A program made the position numbers and the translations under genes. A stretch of DNA of 64,000 nt from UBA1672 sp050633505 (GTDB lineage Bacteria; Pseudomonadota; Alphaproteobacteria; Micavibrionales; Micavibrionaceae): assembly GCA_050633505.1 (NCBI GenBank), contig JBOEGQ010000007.1, forward strand, positions 62,001 through 126,000, written 5' to 3'. Under the pieces are notes generated by a model. It had not been told where the DNA came from, did not search any database, and was given only the letters and a program-made list of their open reading frames with translations. Positions 34,082-43,519 of this stretch are shown here, piece by piece. How positions within the stretch are numbered: position 1 is the stretch's first letter; the number at the start of each line of letters is the position of its first letter.

Positions 34082-36388
34082 TTATAAGCCCAAAATTTTC
34101 TTCGGTTGGATAACGATCCAATTATCATTAGCCGCTTTACTTGCGCTCAAAACGCTATCGCGTTCCAACGCTGCATTACCGTTTTCACCTTTAATATGAA
34201 ACGGAAGGCCATAGGTCTTATCACCAATCGCAAGACGGATTTCACCGCTGACGCCGCTATGAGAGTGACCGCCATACCAGTTGATCGCGATGAAGGTATC
34301 GCGCAGATCAACGGCATGTTTAAATGTGACGGTCTCATAACCCTTCACGGCCTGCGGTGAATTCACAAAGTCCTTGTGATAAAGGCCTTCTGCGGTTTTT
34401 GTGTTGCCGAAATACAGAACATCGGCCACATGGTTCGGGCGAACATAGATATCCAAATCACACACATCACATGTCCAGCTAATGCCGATTTCGACCTCAT
34501 CAGCGATATTCATCGCGCTTTTAGAGGGTAGTGTCGTGCTCAGTTCACGCTCATGAATGGATGTGCGTTTTCTTTGCTCAGGAGCCATTTCAAATGTCTC
34601 CAGCTTGTCCGTATATTCACGTTTGAAGGTATGCGGCAAAGCTCCGGCACTGTTACGAACACGCATCCGGAATGTTGAGACATCATCGGTAAAGCTCGAA
34701 AGCTCCCCGCCTTGTGCTTCGATATAGAGCGTCCACATTCTTGTGATGTAGTGACGATAGCTATCGCTGATTTCCCATTCTTTGCTTGGATACAGAATAT
34801 GAATTCTCGCCCCTTGCAAAAAGGTCTCTTTGCCAACGGTTGAGAATACGCTTTTATCAGCTTGCGCACTAAAATGCCCGTCGCCAGCAAATTTACCGCC
34901 GCGCATATCCCATGAAGGCGTTTGCAAATCCATGTATATCGGGCTGCCTAAGATGACGATATCCGTATCCGTTAAAGGCGCATAATTCTGAGCCAAGAAC
35001 GTCAGAAATTGCGGGATTTTAACGGAAGCCTTGATACCGCTCGCAAGATCAGGATGATCGGCACGGTACATGGATTTCAAATTCGCTGCGACGCGTCGGT
35101 TATATTGCAGCAGCGCCTTAGGGCTTGCATAGTTTTTATTTGCAGGCTTTGAAAACGAGCCGACAAAACGTCTGTTTTCCGCATCAAAGATATTAGCATG
35201 CTCTCCAACTTCCAGATTTTCAGAGAGATAGCGCAGGACTTGTATCATTTGTCTCCGGCCGTCTTCTGCACTCAAAACAGGTGACATACCTATGACAAGG
35301 TTTTTAGCTTCTGCCTTTGGCGATGCCCCAAGGCAAAGCATAGATAGTGTGGCTAGTGTTAGTAATTTTTTCATACCTGATTTCTCCTTTTTCTGTTTGT
35401 TGAGCGCGGAGCTGTGATCCCCATGCAGTCTTGCCGCTTGACGTTGGTAATGCAGGATTTGGGAATTGATGTAAGCTTTACGGGCAGCCATAAGCATGCT
35501 GAGACGTGCTGTGTTTTGCGTATATGTCTTACGCAATTCATCATGATCGCCGCGCAAAAGCTCAAGGTTTCTTTTACGCTCTGCATAGGCGGGGTTTGCG
35601 ATCATGGTGGTTGGTGCATATGTTGACCAGATATCACCCGCCACCTGAAACAGCGTTGCACCGACCAGCATTTCAGTGAGCAGTTGAACAACAGTGAATG
35701 TCGCGTCTTTGTCTGTGTTATCTTCACCCAGACTATCCCAATCAAAGCCGGACGCCGCAGAACCGAAAGTCATTCCGAACAGGACAATCCATGCAATGAG
35801 CGAAACAGCCGCCGCGCCATAGAGCGCCGTGGTGTAACGTTTCTTGAACTTATCGCTTTGGATTGTGGCACTGAAAAACTTCAATGCGATGCTCCCAATC
35901 GGAAGTAACCCTGAGAGCATCATGGCGAGGCGCGGGTCATCCAAAAATACAGGCGTTCCCGATGCCATGATAATCGAATAGACATTGCTCGCACCCATCA
36001 AAACGACAATTAAGCCGCAGATCAGACAGCTTAATCCGATTGTGAAATCCTTTGACCAGATCAAAAATTGAAACAGTGACTTGCTCTGCGTGCTTTCATT
36101 TCTGATATGCGCCGCTTTAATTGTCGGGCTCGTGGCAAAGAGAACCTTTTCTTGTTCGTCTATAGCTTGCCTTGAGCGTTTGACCGAGCTTTCCTGATTG
36201 TCGATCTCGGCTTCCAGAAAAGCGATTTCCTCACCGCGTATCATATCAAAGGCCAATCCTGCCTGTTCTTCGATAAGCTTGGTTGAATGACTTTGATCTT
36301 CAAGAGCAAGAGCCGCGCCGATGGTTCCATTAATATCGGGTATGGAGTTGACGATCTCTTGCGTGTTTGTCTTCACAATTTGGTTCAT
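34082..36388 (-). CDS. Apparent fusion of a polytopic membrane protein and an exported protein
   Basis: One 768-codon frame starting ATG 36388 (AAAGGAG upstream). Residues 1-338 form a membrane protein with helices near 109-135, 145-175, 182-205 and 240-260 and flanking coiled coils. From 339 on, sequence MKKLLTLATLSMLCLGASPKAEA is a normal signal peptide, and AAAAGGAGAAATCAG lies just before that ATG (35374). The C-terminal part (431 residues) has alpha/beta blocks such as DTDIVILGSPIYMDLQTP and a tail with CDVCDLDIYV. A stop codon between two ancestral genes has probably been lost (for example TGA to TCA), or both products are made. Position in the mobilization operon suggests a role in transfer. 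Function is not assigned. Confidence 0.7.
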   Translation of the reverse strand: MNQIVKTNTQEIVNSIPDINGTIGAALALEDQSHSTKLIEEQAGLAFDMIRGEEIAFLEAEIDNQESSVKRSRQAIDEQEKVLFATSPTIKAAHIRNESTQSKSLFQFLIWSKDFTIGLSCLICGLIVVLMGASNVYSIIMASGTPVFLDDPRLAMMLSGLLPIGSIALKFFSATIQSDKFKKRYTTALYGAAAVSLIAWIVLFGMTFGSAASGFDWDSLGEDNTDKDATFTVVQLLTEMLVGATLFQVAGDIWSTYAPTTMIANPAYAERKRNLELLRGDHDELRKTYTQNTARLSMLMAARKAYINSQILHYQRQAARLHGDHSSALNKQKKEKSGMKKLLTLATLSMLCLGASPKAEAKNLVIGMSPVLSAEDGRRQMIQVLRYLSENLEVGEHANIFDAENRRFVGSFSKPANKNYASPKALLQYNRRVAANLKSMYRADHPDLASGIKASVKIPQFLTFLAQNYAPLTDTDIVILGSPIYMDLQTPSWDMRGGKFAGDGHFSAQADKSVFSTVGKETFLQGARIHILYPSKEWEISDSYRHYITRMWTLYIEAQGGELSSFTDDVSTFRMRVRNSAGALPHTFKREYTDKLETFEMAPEQRKRTSIHERELSTTLPSKSAMNIADEVEIGISWTCDVCDLDIYVRPNHVADVLYFGNTKTAEGLYHKDFVNSPQAVKGYETVTFKHAVDLRDTFIAINWYGGHSHSGVSGEIRLAIGDKTYGLPFHIKGENGNAALERDSVLSASKAANDNWIVIQPKKILGL

Positions 36389-37203
36389 GACGGTCTCCTT
36401 TCATGTGCGTTCTTAAGCTCATGATAGGACGACCGACCCTTTGATCCGGGCGCATGCGCAAAGAAAGGTTGGATGTGTCACGGATATTTAGGGAGGATTT
36501 TTAAGGAACGGAGGGATTGTCTAAGATGAAACTGAGAAGTGATGAAGGATATGAGTTGGATAAACTTAGATTTAAGAAAACCGTATGCTTCCTGAGCAAC
36601 GCAAGATGTGTATGTACTACAAATCTTCGATTTGCCTTCATACATCTTGGCAAGGGAGACGCTGCGCTCTCCCGTTGCATCCCTCTGGCCGGATGGCATG
36701 TTTTCGGGAACAATAATCCGTTCCATACTTAACCCATACCATCAAAACGTATCGCCGTTTTACCACTCGGAATGTGAGCTTTCGCGCTCCCCTTACAACC
36801 CCATCGACAAAAGGAGAAGTTGCTCTCCCTTGGAACCCATCAAGCAGGACTTGGGAGATATGCCTCTCCCACCTGCACCATAAACCCATACATAAACAGA
36901 TGGCCGTTTAATCACCATTCAGGGTAACGTTCCTGCTGCCCCTAAAAATCCCATGATGATTTCATCAAGACCAACCGTGCGGAGATTAAATACCGTAAGC
37001 GCCCGCATAACCAGAACTAAAGACGTACTTAGATACGTTAAAATAAAAAGCGAGTACGAAAAAAACTTTACAAATACAGCTTATGGTTAATAATTAGTTC
37101 TATTATTTAGATATCCTCTTACAACTCTAAGTGACAATAGGTTTCCAATAGGAAAATATAGAACTAGACCGTTGACATATAAACAAAGAAATATTTTAAG
37201 CAG
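36389..37203. other. Gene-free stretch upstream of the mobilization operon
   Basis: No convincing gene. Right half (36654-36935) holds an array of short hairpins and a degenerate direct repeat; the 37-kb end is AT-rich. Frames on both strands are short and run through the hairpins, so they are not annotated. Confidence 0.5.
36654..36935 (-). repeat. Tandem hairpin array
   Basis: Four short hairpins share the plan GGAGA-loop-TCTCC: GGGAGACGCTGCGCTCTCCC (36654-36673), GAGCTTTCGCGCTC (36776-36789), GGAGAAGTTGCTCTCC (36813-36828), GGGAGATATGCCTCTCCC (36853-36870). On the minus strand each is preceded by a motif like GATGGGTT(N)CAA. A ~45-bp imperfect direct repeat containing AACCCATAC...GCCGTTT occurs at about 36731-36776 and 36887-36930, itself with a small stem (AAAACG/CGTTTT; AAAC/GTTT). 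Possible oriT region, regulatory leader or sRNA of the mobilization operon. Confidence 0.6.
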
Positions 37204-38292
37204 ATGAATAAAAAAACCGTCAACGCCTTATTGTCTAGAGGTGTGAGTAGTCAGAAAGCTGAAACTCTGTCAAAAAAAGGGTATACTATTTCCTCATTAA
37301 AACAAAAAACCGAGAAAGATCTTACTTCTCTTGGTCTATCGTTAGAACAGGCAGAATCCCTTCTCAAAGAAAACAGACCCCCAATTCCAGAAGAAACCTT
37401 ACTAAAAGTTCTCTATAAAAGTCGCAGAACATGTTGTATCTGCAGAAATCCCAACAAGCCTATCGTTGTTCACCATATTGACGAATGGGCAAAATCCAGA
37501 AGCCACGACGAAGAAAACTTGATAGTCCTTTGTCTCGATCATCACGATCTTGCGCACACAAAAAAGGAACTCTCTCAAGGTTTATCAAGAAAAGAGCTAA
37601 AATCTTCTAAGCAAAAATGGGAAGAGCATGTAGAGCATCTAGACGCAAAGGCCATACTCAAGCTTAAAAACAGTAGAGATTACTCAAGGTGGGATTGGAT
37701 TAATTTGCAAAGAACCTTTGAGTTAGTTCTCAAAAAATCGATTTCTCCCAGTGATAAGAGGTTATCTACCTACATGCTTGAAAATGGGTTTATTGATAAG
37801 CATGGCGTTCTAAAACCTCAGGACAAATGGCCTGCTTCAAATGAAAATGGCTACTGGTTCTTGGATTTTGGAGAAGGCATATATGTATCAGCCTATTTAT
37901 CAGATATTATTGAACAGATCCTTCTAGAAACTCCTGTTACCGATATAACCCCTCTAATAAAATCAAAAAAAGAGTTAAGATCTGTGGTTTCAGAGGGTGA
38001 CTATATTGTTGCTCAACTTCCATTTTATTTTTCAGATATAGATAAATTTGAAAATGGAGAAAAACAACTAAGAAACTCTTATTACAGAGGACACGGTATC
38101 AGGATAAGTTATGTTTTTGATGCTTGGCATTGTCTAAGCTCATCGGCTCGTTTTGATGCTATGACTGGAAGGAAAGTGAAAACAATATTCGCACTTGTAA
38201 GGAGCATAGTAGAAGAGGACGGAGAACTTCAAATATCAATATCATGTTTAGCCGCAGGAACAGCATTTGAAGTACACGAGGCAAGACGATAA
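37204..38292 (+). CDS. HNH endonuclease with N-terminal helix-hairpin-helix-like domain
   Basis: 362 residues. The first ~55 residues (LLSRGVSSQKAETLSKKGYTISSLKQKTEKDLTSLGLSLEQAESLL) look like a small helical DNA-binding unit. Residues ~75-115 are an HNH motif: CCICRNPNKPIVVHHIDEW, NLIVLCLDHHDLAH (catalytic His in VVHHIDEW, metal Cys pair and His). The C-terminal 200 residues are unassigned. It lies between the transfer operon and the relaxase, so it seems to have been inserted as cargo. Role as DNA-cutting defence protein is inference. Confidence 0.75.
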   Translation: MNKKTVNALLSRGVSSQKAETLSKKGYTISSLKQKTEKDLTSLGLSLEQAESLLKENRPPIPEETLLKVLYKSRRTCCICRNPNKPIVVHHIDEWAKSRSHDEENLIVLCLDHHDLAHTKKELSQGLSRKELKSSKQKWEEHVEHLDAKAILKLKNSRDYSRWDWINLQRTFELVLKKSISPSDKRLSTYMLENGFIDKHGVLKPQDKWPASNENGYWFLDFGEGIYVSAYLSDIIEQILLETPVTDITPLIKSKKELRSVVSEGDYIVAQLPFYFSDIDKFENGEKQLRNSYYRGHGIRISYVFDAWHCLSSSARFDAMTGRKVKTIFALVRSIVEEDGELQISISCLAAGTAFEVHEARR

Positions 38293-38330
38293 TTGTTCGC
38301 ACCGTAATGTCCGCTTAGTAGCTAAACCAG

Positions 38331-39611
38331 CTATAATTCCCTATTCATATAATGACCATGCTGGCCTATAATAATCTCAAACTTTGCATCAGGCTGTTTT
38401 TCTTTCATCTCCATATATTGTCCAATATCTTTTCTCAACTGAAGAATAACGTCATTGCGTTCTTCCCTCAGGTTTTGAATTTTATCCTGCAGCTTTTGCC
38501 TTTCGTGAAACTGCTTCTCAACCAGTTTTTGTTTTTCACACTGGTCTCGCAAACGGCACGACATAGTCTCTTGCTCGTTTTGGTTTCTAATCTTTTTGTA
38601 ACGTCCCGTTATGCGTAACAGAATGCTTTTCAATCCTCTGGGCACACGCTTCATACGATGTGTTTCTTCTTCACGCCAGCGTTCATTTTGGTTGTGCTCT
38701 AACGTATCACGTTCATGCCTGTGTTTATTACGCATCGTCATCGCAGCATTTTTAATAGGTTGAAACCTTTTCTGAGTATCACGCCGAACAGTTTGAATAT
38801 GAGCATCCAACGCATCTGTCATTTTACTAGCGATAGCATGTTTAGCTTCTTCAACAGATTGCAAAAATTTAGGATTACCCAAACGCTCCGTTAAGTCCTT
38901 CGTTTTTTGCCCGCTCCACCGGGATAAAGAATAAACCTCTCCCTTGTAATCAACAGCAACAAAACCTCTACGGTCACCTTTGGCAAGCATAAAGCCATAT
39001 GACTGCAACGCTTGCATGAATGATTGGGCGTTATCAGAACGCTCCCAGGCTTGCCAGAACATTGCCTTAAGCATTCGAGGATCTTGTTCAGTGCGCTTGG
39101 CTTGTTGCCATTCCTGCAATGAAAATGAAGCTGGATCTCGAAAGCTTCGATCTATATACCCCTTGGGTAGTTCCCACTCATGCTGCAAAAACAAATCTTT
39201 CGAAAGTTCATTAAGTTTATTTTTATAATGAGGAAGATTAATTGCTTTCATTTCGTCCGCATCAATGCGTGACCAAACACAATGTGCGTGCCTTCGCCCT
39301 TCTTTTTCATGAAAGACAATCACACGCGGCTGGTTATCAAGGCTTAGTTTATTTTCAATGGCATTGATCGCATTTTGAAAATCTTCGATAGAGGCCGTTT
39401 CTTTTTGTGGCGGGTTAAGAGAAACAGAAAACAAATACTGCCTGCATTTTGTGGCATTACTTACGGATTCAATTTCATAGAAAGCATCTTTCAGGGTCTC
39501 AGATGAAAGATTCCTGATTTCATGAATTTCAACATGTTCATTGTCTTCTGTCTTCAGAAGATGAAGGGCGAGCTCACCACCGTTACCGCGTTGTGATCCT
39601 TTTAAAATCAT
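38331..39611 (-). CDS. MobA-type relaxase
   Basis: Nicks oriT and pilots the strand during mobilization. 426 residues starting MILKGSQRGNGGELALHLL, followed by a relaxase metal site H108-A-H110 (EGRRHAHCVW). The C-terminal third is a charged helical tail with many Arg/Lys (coiled-coil-like), typical for an interaction with coupling protein or DNA. Paired with mobC 52 bp upstream on the same strand. The catalytic Tyr is not obvious by eye. Confidence 0.88.
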   Translation of the reverse strand: MILKGSQRGNGGELALHLLKTEDNEHVEIHEIRNLSSETLKDAFYEIESVSNATKCRQYLFSVSLNPPQKETASIEDFQNAINAIENKLSLDNQPRVIVFHEKEGRRHAHCVWSRIDADEMKAINLPHYKNKLNELSKDLFLQHEWELPKGYIDRSFRDPASFSLQEWQQAKRTEQDPRMLKAMFWQAWERSDNAQSFMQALQSYGFMLAKGDRRGFVAVDYKGEVYSLSRWSGQKTKDLTERLGNPKFLQSVEEAKHAIASKMTDALDAHIQTVRRDTQKRFQPIKNAAMTMRNKHRHERDTLEHNQNERWREEETHRMKRVPRGLKSILLRITGRYKKIRNQNEQETMSCRLRDQCEKQKLVEKQFHERQKLQDKIQNLREERNDVILQLRKDIGQYMEMKEKQPDAKFEIIIGQHGHYMNREL

Positions 39612-39662
39612 GAGACCTCTCTTGCTCTGATTTTAAAAGAATGATGATTTAATATTGGGCGG

Positions 39663-40040
39663 CTATTTCGGAGGACGTAAGCCCAAAGCTTTCATCAATG
39701 CATTACGCATGAAAGTAATATCTGCGCACGCCTGAAGAAGCGCTTCATAGGTCTCCGTGTTCGCAGGTAAAGAACCGCTATTCATTGCTTTTGCTAATTG
39801 ATTGAGATTATTGGATAGCCTTGAAGAACCAAGCATCGCTTGCACTTTTGCGAGCTCCTGCCTCTCTTTGATCAACTTTCTGGGTTTTCGGTATGCTTTA
39901 CGTGGCGCTTCTTCGTTCAAGATTTTAGAACGAATATACGCCCCCAAAGGCATATTCCCTGACACCTTATCTAAATACAGACGCTCTTCCTCAGATAATC
40001 TAAGGGAAAATGGAGTTGGTTTTTTCTTAAATTCATTCAT
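39663..40040 (-). CDS. MobC-like relaxosome protein
   Basis: 125 residues from ATG 40040 (MNEFKKKPTPFSLRLSEEERLYLDKVSG). Ribbon-helix-helix-like N-terminus plus NNLNQLAKAMNSGSLPANTETYEALLQACADITFMRNALM, matching the orphan MobC at 7850-8218. A longer frame to 40160 has no ribosome binding site. It should act with the relaxase 52 bp downstream; oriT is expected nearby, and a candidate lies just upstream. Confidence 0.85.
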   Translation of the reverse strand: MNEFKKKPTPFSLRLSEEERLYLDKVSGNMPLGAYIRSKILNEEAPRKAYRKPRKLIKERQELAKVQAMLGSSRLSNNLNQLAKAMNSGSLPANTETYEALLQACADITFMRNALMKALGLRPPK

Positions 40041-40057
40041 AAAGCAATGATACACAG

Positions 40058-40093
40058 AAAAAATAAGGTCTATGGGTGAGGCCCTTATTTTTT
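40058..40093. other. Inverted repeat upstream of mobC, candidate oriT or terminator
   Basis: AAAAATAAGG (about 40058-40068) and CCTTATTTTT (about 40082-40093) enclose TCTATGGGTGAGGC. The GTGAGGCCCTTA part recalls oriT nick regions of MobA-type systems (GTGCGCCCTTA), which is a weak resemblance, and the same sequence could be a transcription terminator. Confidence 0.35.
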
Positions 40094-40218
40094 TAATAAC
40101 AATAGGATTGTGACTTGATTTCACAAATATACTCAATGAATAGGCTTTTAAATAATGCAAATCATCTTATAGTAGTGATATTAAGACAAAAAACTTAAAA
40201 CTGACAAAGAGAAACATA

Positions 40219-42210
40219 ATGACCAGACAAAATAGAATTGTCTTGTTCTTATTTTTTATATCGGGAATTTTAGGACTTTCCTATCTAATTTCTGGAAATA
40301 TAATTCCTGTAGGACAAACTGACACCATACTTTTTTCATGTCTTATGATGCTGGCATTCAGCATATTGTTCGTAGAACATTTTTTCACAAAGCCCGCTGA
40401 TGTACTAGCTTCAAGCATAGCTATATTACTTATGATATCGCCTTTGAACGATCATTTAGATAAAATGGGAGTTTGGTATACTCTTTTTTATTCTTACAAC
40501 CTAGTGCTTCTTTTTTCTTCTTTTACCGCTTTGTTTTTATTAGACGCGGACAAAAGTGAAAAATCTTTAGAAAATACACTGTCTTATAATTTGAAAAAGT
40601 TTGCAGTGCATTTTGGTAATGCTAAGGTTCTATACGGTGGTTTGTTCATACTTACAATGCTCTTCTATGTGGATTCGCAATCAATCGAATTCTTGCTTCT
40701 TTTCTTATTTTCTTCCGTAATTTTGTTTTGCGATCCTAAGAAGTTTATAGATGAAATAAGCATTAAAAAACCCAAATCTGGCAATGACATAGGAGAAATC
40801 ATCGGCGTACAATCAGGAAACATATTTCTTACAAAACTTTTTACAAAGCGGGTGCCTGTAAAACGGTTTGATTTTGTTCAGTTTAGATATGCTATGGGCT
40901 CTGAAAAAACACTTCATAGAGGCATGATTGTAGATAATTATTTTCTAAACCAAGAACAGTGGGTAAAGGTCCTCTCTAATAATGACATAAGACAAGCCTT
41001 TGCAGAATATTCCGAGGATGAAATAAAAAAAGACAATATTCTTTACAAGCTCAAACAAGATGAAGAAAAACCAGAATTTCTTGATAGATTTGTTGGAGTA
41101 GTTATTGATGGATCAACAATACAAAAGCTTCGTTTTGAATATGGTCAATACGCTAAGATGGGCACAATCTCTGAAGGAGCACTTCTTACTGTAACCATTC
41201 GCAATACCCATGTTCTGTATCAAGTTGTACAAGGCATCACAGAAGTTGAAACGCTAGAATCGAAAAATGAAAGTGGCTTTATTGTGGGTGAAGCTGTGCA
41301 GCTAGGTGTTTGGAATGCAAAAAAAACAACCTTTGAAAAATTTGGTTGGGTTCCTGAAATAAACTCCCCTGTGTACGTAGCTCCTTCCATTAACGCAATT
41401 AATGCTGGAGAGGATGAGACAGTTGTGGGCTCTATTCCTGATACAAATTACCCTGCAATTCTTTGCATGGATGAAGCTGTGACACACCATACCGCTATTT
41501 TGGGTGTTACTGGGGTTGGCAAGTCTGTTTTCTCTAGAAAACTCATTAAAGACATTGTTGAAAATGATACAAAAGCAATCATCGTCGACTTCACTGGCGA
41601 GCACAAAGATAAGCTTGAGCATGATTTGGCACCTAAACTAATAATTCCTTCTGGAACTACATTATCTGATTATAAGTCAAGAATAAGAGCTTTTTTAGAT
41701 TCAGATGAGAAAGCAGCTATTTTTGAAATACCTGATATGGCTGATAGTGCAGGCATGTTTAGAGCTATAGATGCTTTTTTCAATAACATTTTCCTAATAG
41801 CAAAGGAAAACAAGGCAAATGAAAATATGCAAAAGATTTGTATTGTTTTAGAAGAAGCTCATACAGTTATTCCCGAATGGAATTTCATATCTGAAAGAGA
41901 ATACCAAAACATTGTAAATCGGATTGCGCAAATAGCTTTACAAGGTCGAAAGTACGAAGTTGGTTTTATCGTTATTGCACAAAGAACAGCAAATGTGTCT
42001 AAGACTATTCTGACTCAATGTAATACGATTATTGCCTTTAGACAATTTGATAATACAAGCAGCGAATTTCTTGCTAATTATCTCGGTCCAGACATGATTA
42101 AATCTTTACCAAGCCTCGAAGATCAAACTGCAATTGCCGTAGGTAAGGCATTCAAGGCCAATATACCCATGATTTTTCGAGTCCCGTATATAAAGGAAAA
42201 AGAAGATTAA
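40219..42210 (+). CDS. Membrane-anchored HerA-like ATPase
   Basis: 663 residues. About six hydrophobic helices within residues 7-170, then a HAS-barrel-like part, then a hexameric HerA/FtsK-type ATPase: Walker A GVTGVGKS (G429-S436, K435), Walker B CIVLEEAH (E545/E546), and the ALQGRKYEVGFIVIAQRTANV block with the arginine used between subunits. HerA proteins process DNA ends or act as rings in anti-phage systems (Sir2-HerA, DUF4297-HerA). A six-helix membrane domain is not typical. First gene of a likely operon: 12 bp to the AlbA_2 gene. Confidence 0.85.
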   Translation: MTRQNRIVLFLFFISGILGLSYLISGNIIPVGQTDTILFSCLMMLAFSILFVEHFFTKPADVLASSIAILLMISPLNDHLDKMGVWYTLFYSYNLVLLFSSFTALFLLDADKSEKSLENTLSYNLKKFAVHFGNAKVLYGGLFILTMLFYVDSQSIEFLLLFLFSSVILFCDPKKFIDEISIKKPKSGNDIGEIIGVQSGNIFLTKLFTKRVPVKRFDFVQFRYAMGSEKTLHRGMIVDNYFLNQEQWVKVLSNNDIRQAFAEYSEDEIKKDNILYKLKQDEEKPEFLDRFVGVVIDGSTIQKLRFEYGQYAKMGTISEGALLTVTIRNTHVLYQVVQGITEVETLESKNESGFIVGEAVQLGVWNAKKTTFEKFGWVPEINSPVYVAPSINAINAGEDETVVGSIPDTNYPAILCMDEAVTHHTAILGVTGVGKSVFSRKLIKDIVENDTKAIIVDFTGEHKDKLEHDLAPKLIIPSGTTLSDYKSRIRAFLDSDEKAAIFEIPDMADSAGMFRAIDAFFNNIFLIAKENKANENMQKICIVLEEAHTVIPEWNFISEREYQNIVNRIAQIALQGRKYEVGFIVIAQRTANVSKTILTQCNTIIAFRQFDNTSSEFLANYLGPDMIKSLPSLEDQTAIAVGKAFKANIPMIFRVPYIKEKED

Positions 42211-42221
42211 AAGAGGATCTG

Positions 42222-43490
42222 ATGGATTTTGTACGTAAATTAAACATAAGGAAGAGTACACTTTTTGATAGAATTAAAGCTATTCCGGGAACAGATAATA
42301 AACAAATATTTTGTTTGAAGGCTGTGTTCATACATAATGGCGACCAGTGGAAATATTTGGTTGGAACTTGCTCTATAAATGATGACAAACAATCCGCCTA
42401 TGAGGAAAAGTATAAAGGCTTTTATTTTGTATCGAAGGTTATAGAAGGAACTCTATTAGAGATTATAGAACATTTATATGCTGGTTATTCCTTACACAAG
42501 GACATGCCGGATATAAAATTCTCAGAAGATACAAATTGGGAAGAAGAGCTTATTCCAAGCCATGCTTCAAAAACACAATACCCTATTAGGGTTTATACAT
42601 CCAAGGTCTACAACGTCAACAACTTTAACGATACCAAGCTAATTGGCTATCAAGCTAAATTCCATGCTTCTGCTAAAAAATATATTAGAGATTTTCTAGA
42701 TTTGTTGGGACCATTAGATCGAAAGGATTCTAAAGAAGGCGGTTTTCTAATAGGGCTAGAAGATACAAGGAATAGAATATCGATAGAAAATAATTTTCTA
42801 TCGATTGAAGTGAAAGACAAAGAGTCTTCCCTAGTTGGCGAAGTAAACCAGCGAGATATAAAAACGTTTACACCACAAGAAAGCATTTCCATCGATGACA
42901 TAGAAACAGTTGAGCTGTGGTTACTTAATAGACAGGAAGAAGTTCTGGATTACATGTCCTCTTCTGAATGGCCTCATGTTTATCTTTCATCTAAAGATAT
43001 AAGAGAGATAATCGGAAATAGCGATTACGGGCCAATGATTCAGGAAGGCGAAGGAAGTCGATGTGAATTCAAACCATATATAGCGCTCCGAGCAAATCAA
43101 AATTCTAAATTTGATCAAGTAATTAGGACTGTGTGTGCTTTTTCTAATACCCAAGGAGGGCACTTATTTATAGGGATAAATGATAATGCTGAAATCGTAG
43201 ATATTACGGCTACTTTGTGCAAAGAATATAAGTGCGAAACCGACCAAGCAATAGATAGTTACATTGCGGATATAAAAAAGAGACTTAAAGAAAATATAAC
43301 GAAAGATGACTGTTTTACAGTGTATTGTGAACCAGTTTTTTCGAAACCAGTCGTTATTATTTCTGTAGAGCCTGTAGACGACATAAATACTGTCAGAGGC
43401 GAGCGAACAGCATATGTTCGTAAAGGATCCTCTTCAATGAAGATGCTTCCAGAAGAAATACAAAACAGAAGCAAAAAGGTGCTATTTTAA
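42222..43490 (+). CDS. AlbA_2 (Schlafen-type) domain protein
   Basis: 422 residues. The C-terminal ~150 residues match the AlbA_2/Schlafen fold: EGEGSRCEFKPYIALRANQNSKFDQVIRTVCAFSNTQGGHLFIGINDNAEIVDI, with the conserved EFK and the GG(H)LFIG turn, ending in a beta-strand region with GERTAYVRKGSS. The N-terminal ~270 residues (FVRKLNIRKSTLFDRIKAIPG ...) have no recognised domain. AlbA_2 proteins bind nucleic acids and occur in antiviral systems. It lies between the HerA and ApeA-like genes, 12 bp from each. Confidence 0.85.
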   Translation: MDFVRKLNIRKSTLFDRIKAIPGTDNKQIFCLKAVFIHNGDQWKYLVGTCSINDDKQSAYEEKYKGFYFVSKVIEGTLLEIIEHLYAGYSLHKDMPDIKFSEDTNWEEELIPSHASKTQYPIRVYTSKVYNVNNFNDTKLIGYQAKFHASAKKYIRDFLDLLGPLDRKDSKEGGFLIGLEDTRNRISIENNFLSIEVKDKESSLVGEVNQRDIKTFTPQESISIDDIETVELWLLNRQEEVLDYMSSSEWPHVYLSSKDIREIIGNSDYGPMIQEGEGSRCEFKPYIALRANQNSKFDQVIRTVCAFSNTQGGHLFIGINDNAEIVDITATLCKEYKCETDQAIDSYIADIKKRLKENITKDDCFTVYCEPVFSKPVVIISVEPVDDINTVRGERTAYVRKGSSSMKMLPEEIQNRSKKVLF

Positions 43491-43519
43491 ATATAAGGTA
43501 ATTGGCAAAGTGTAGTTTC

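Noticed and set aside
36478..36889. Overlapping frames of 70-90 codons on both strands upstream of the mobilization operon
   Set aside because: They run through the hairpin array, lack ribosome binding sites and have no recognisable domain.
40058..40093. Firm call of oriT
   Set aside because: The similarity to known nick regions is a few bases, and the same inverted repeat could be a terminator; kept only as a low-confidence candidate.
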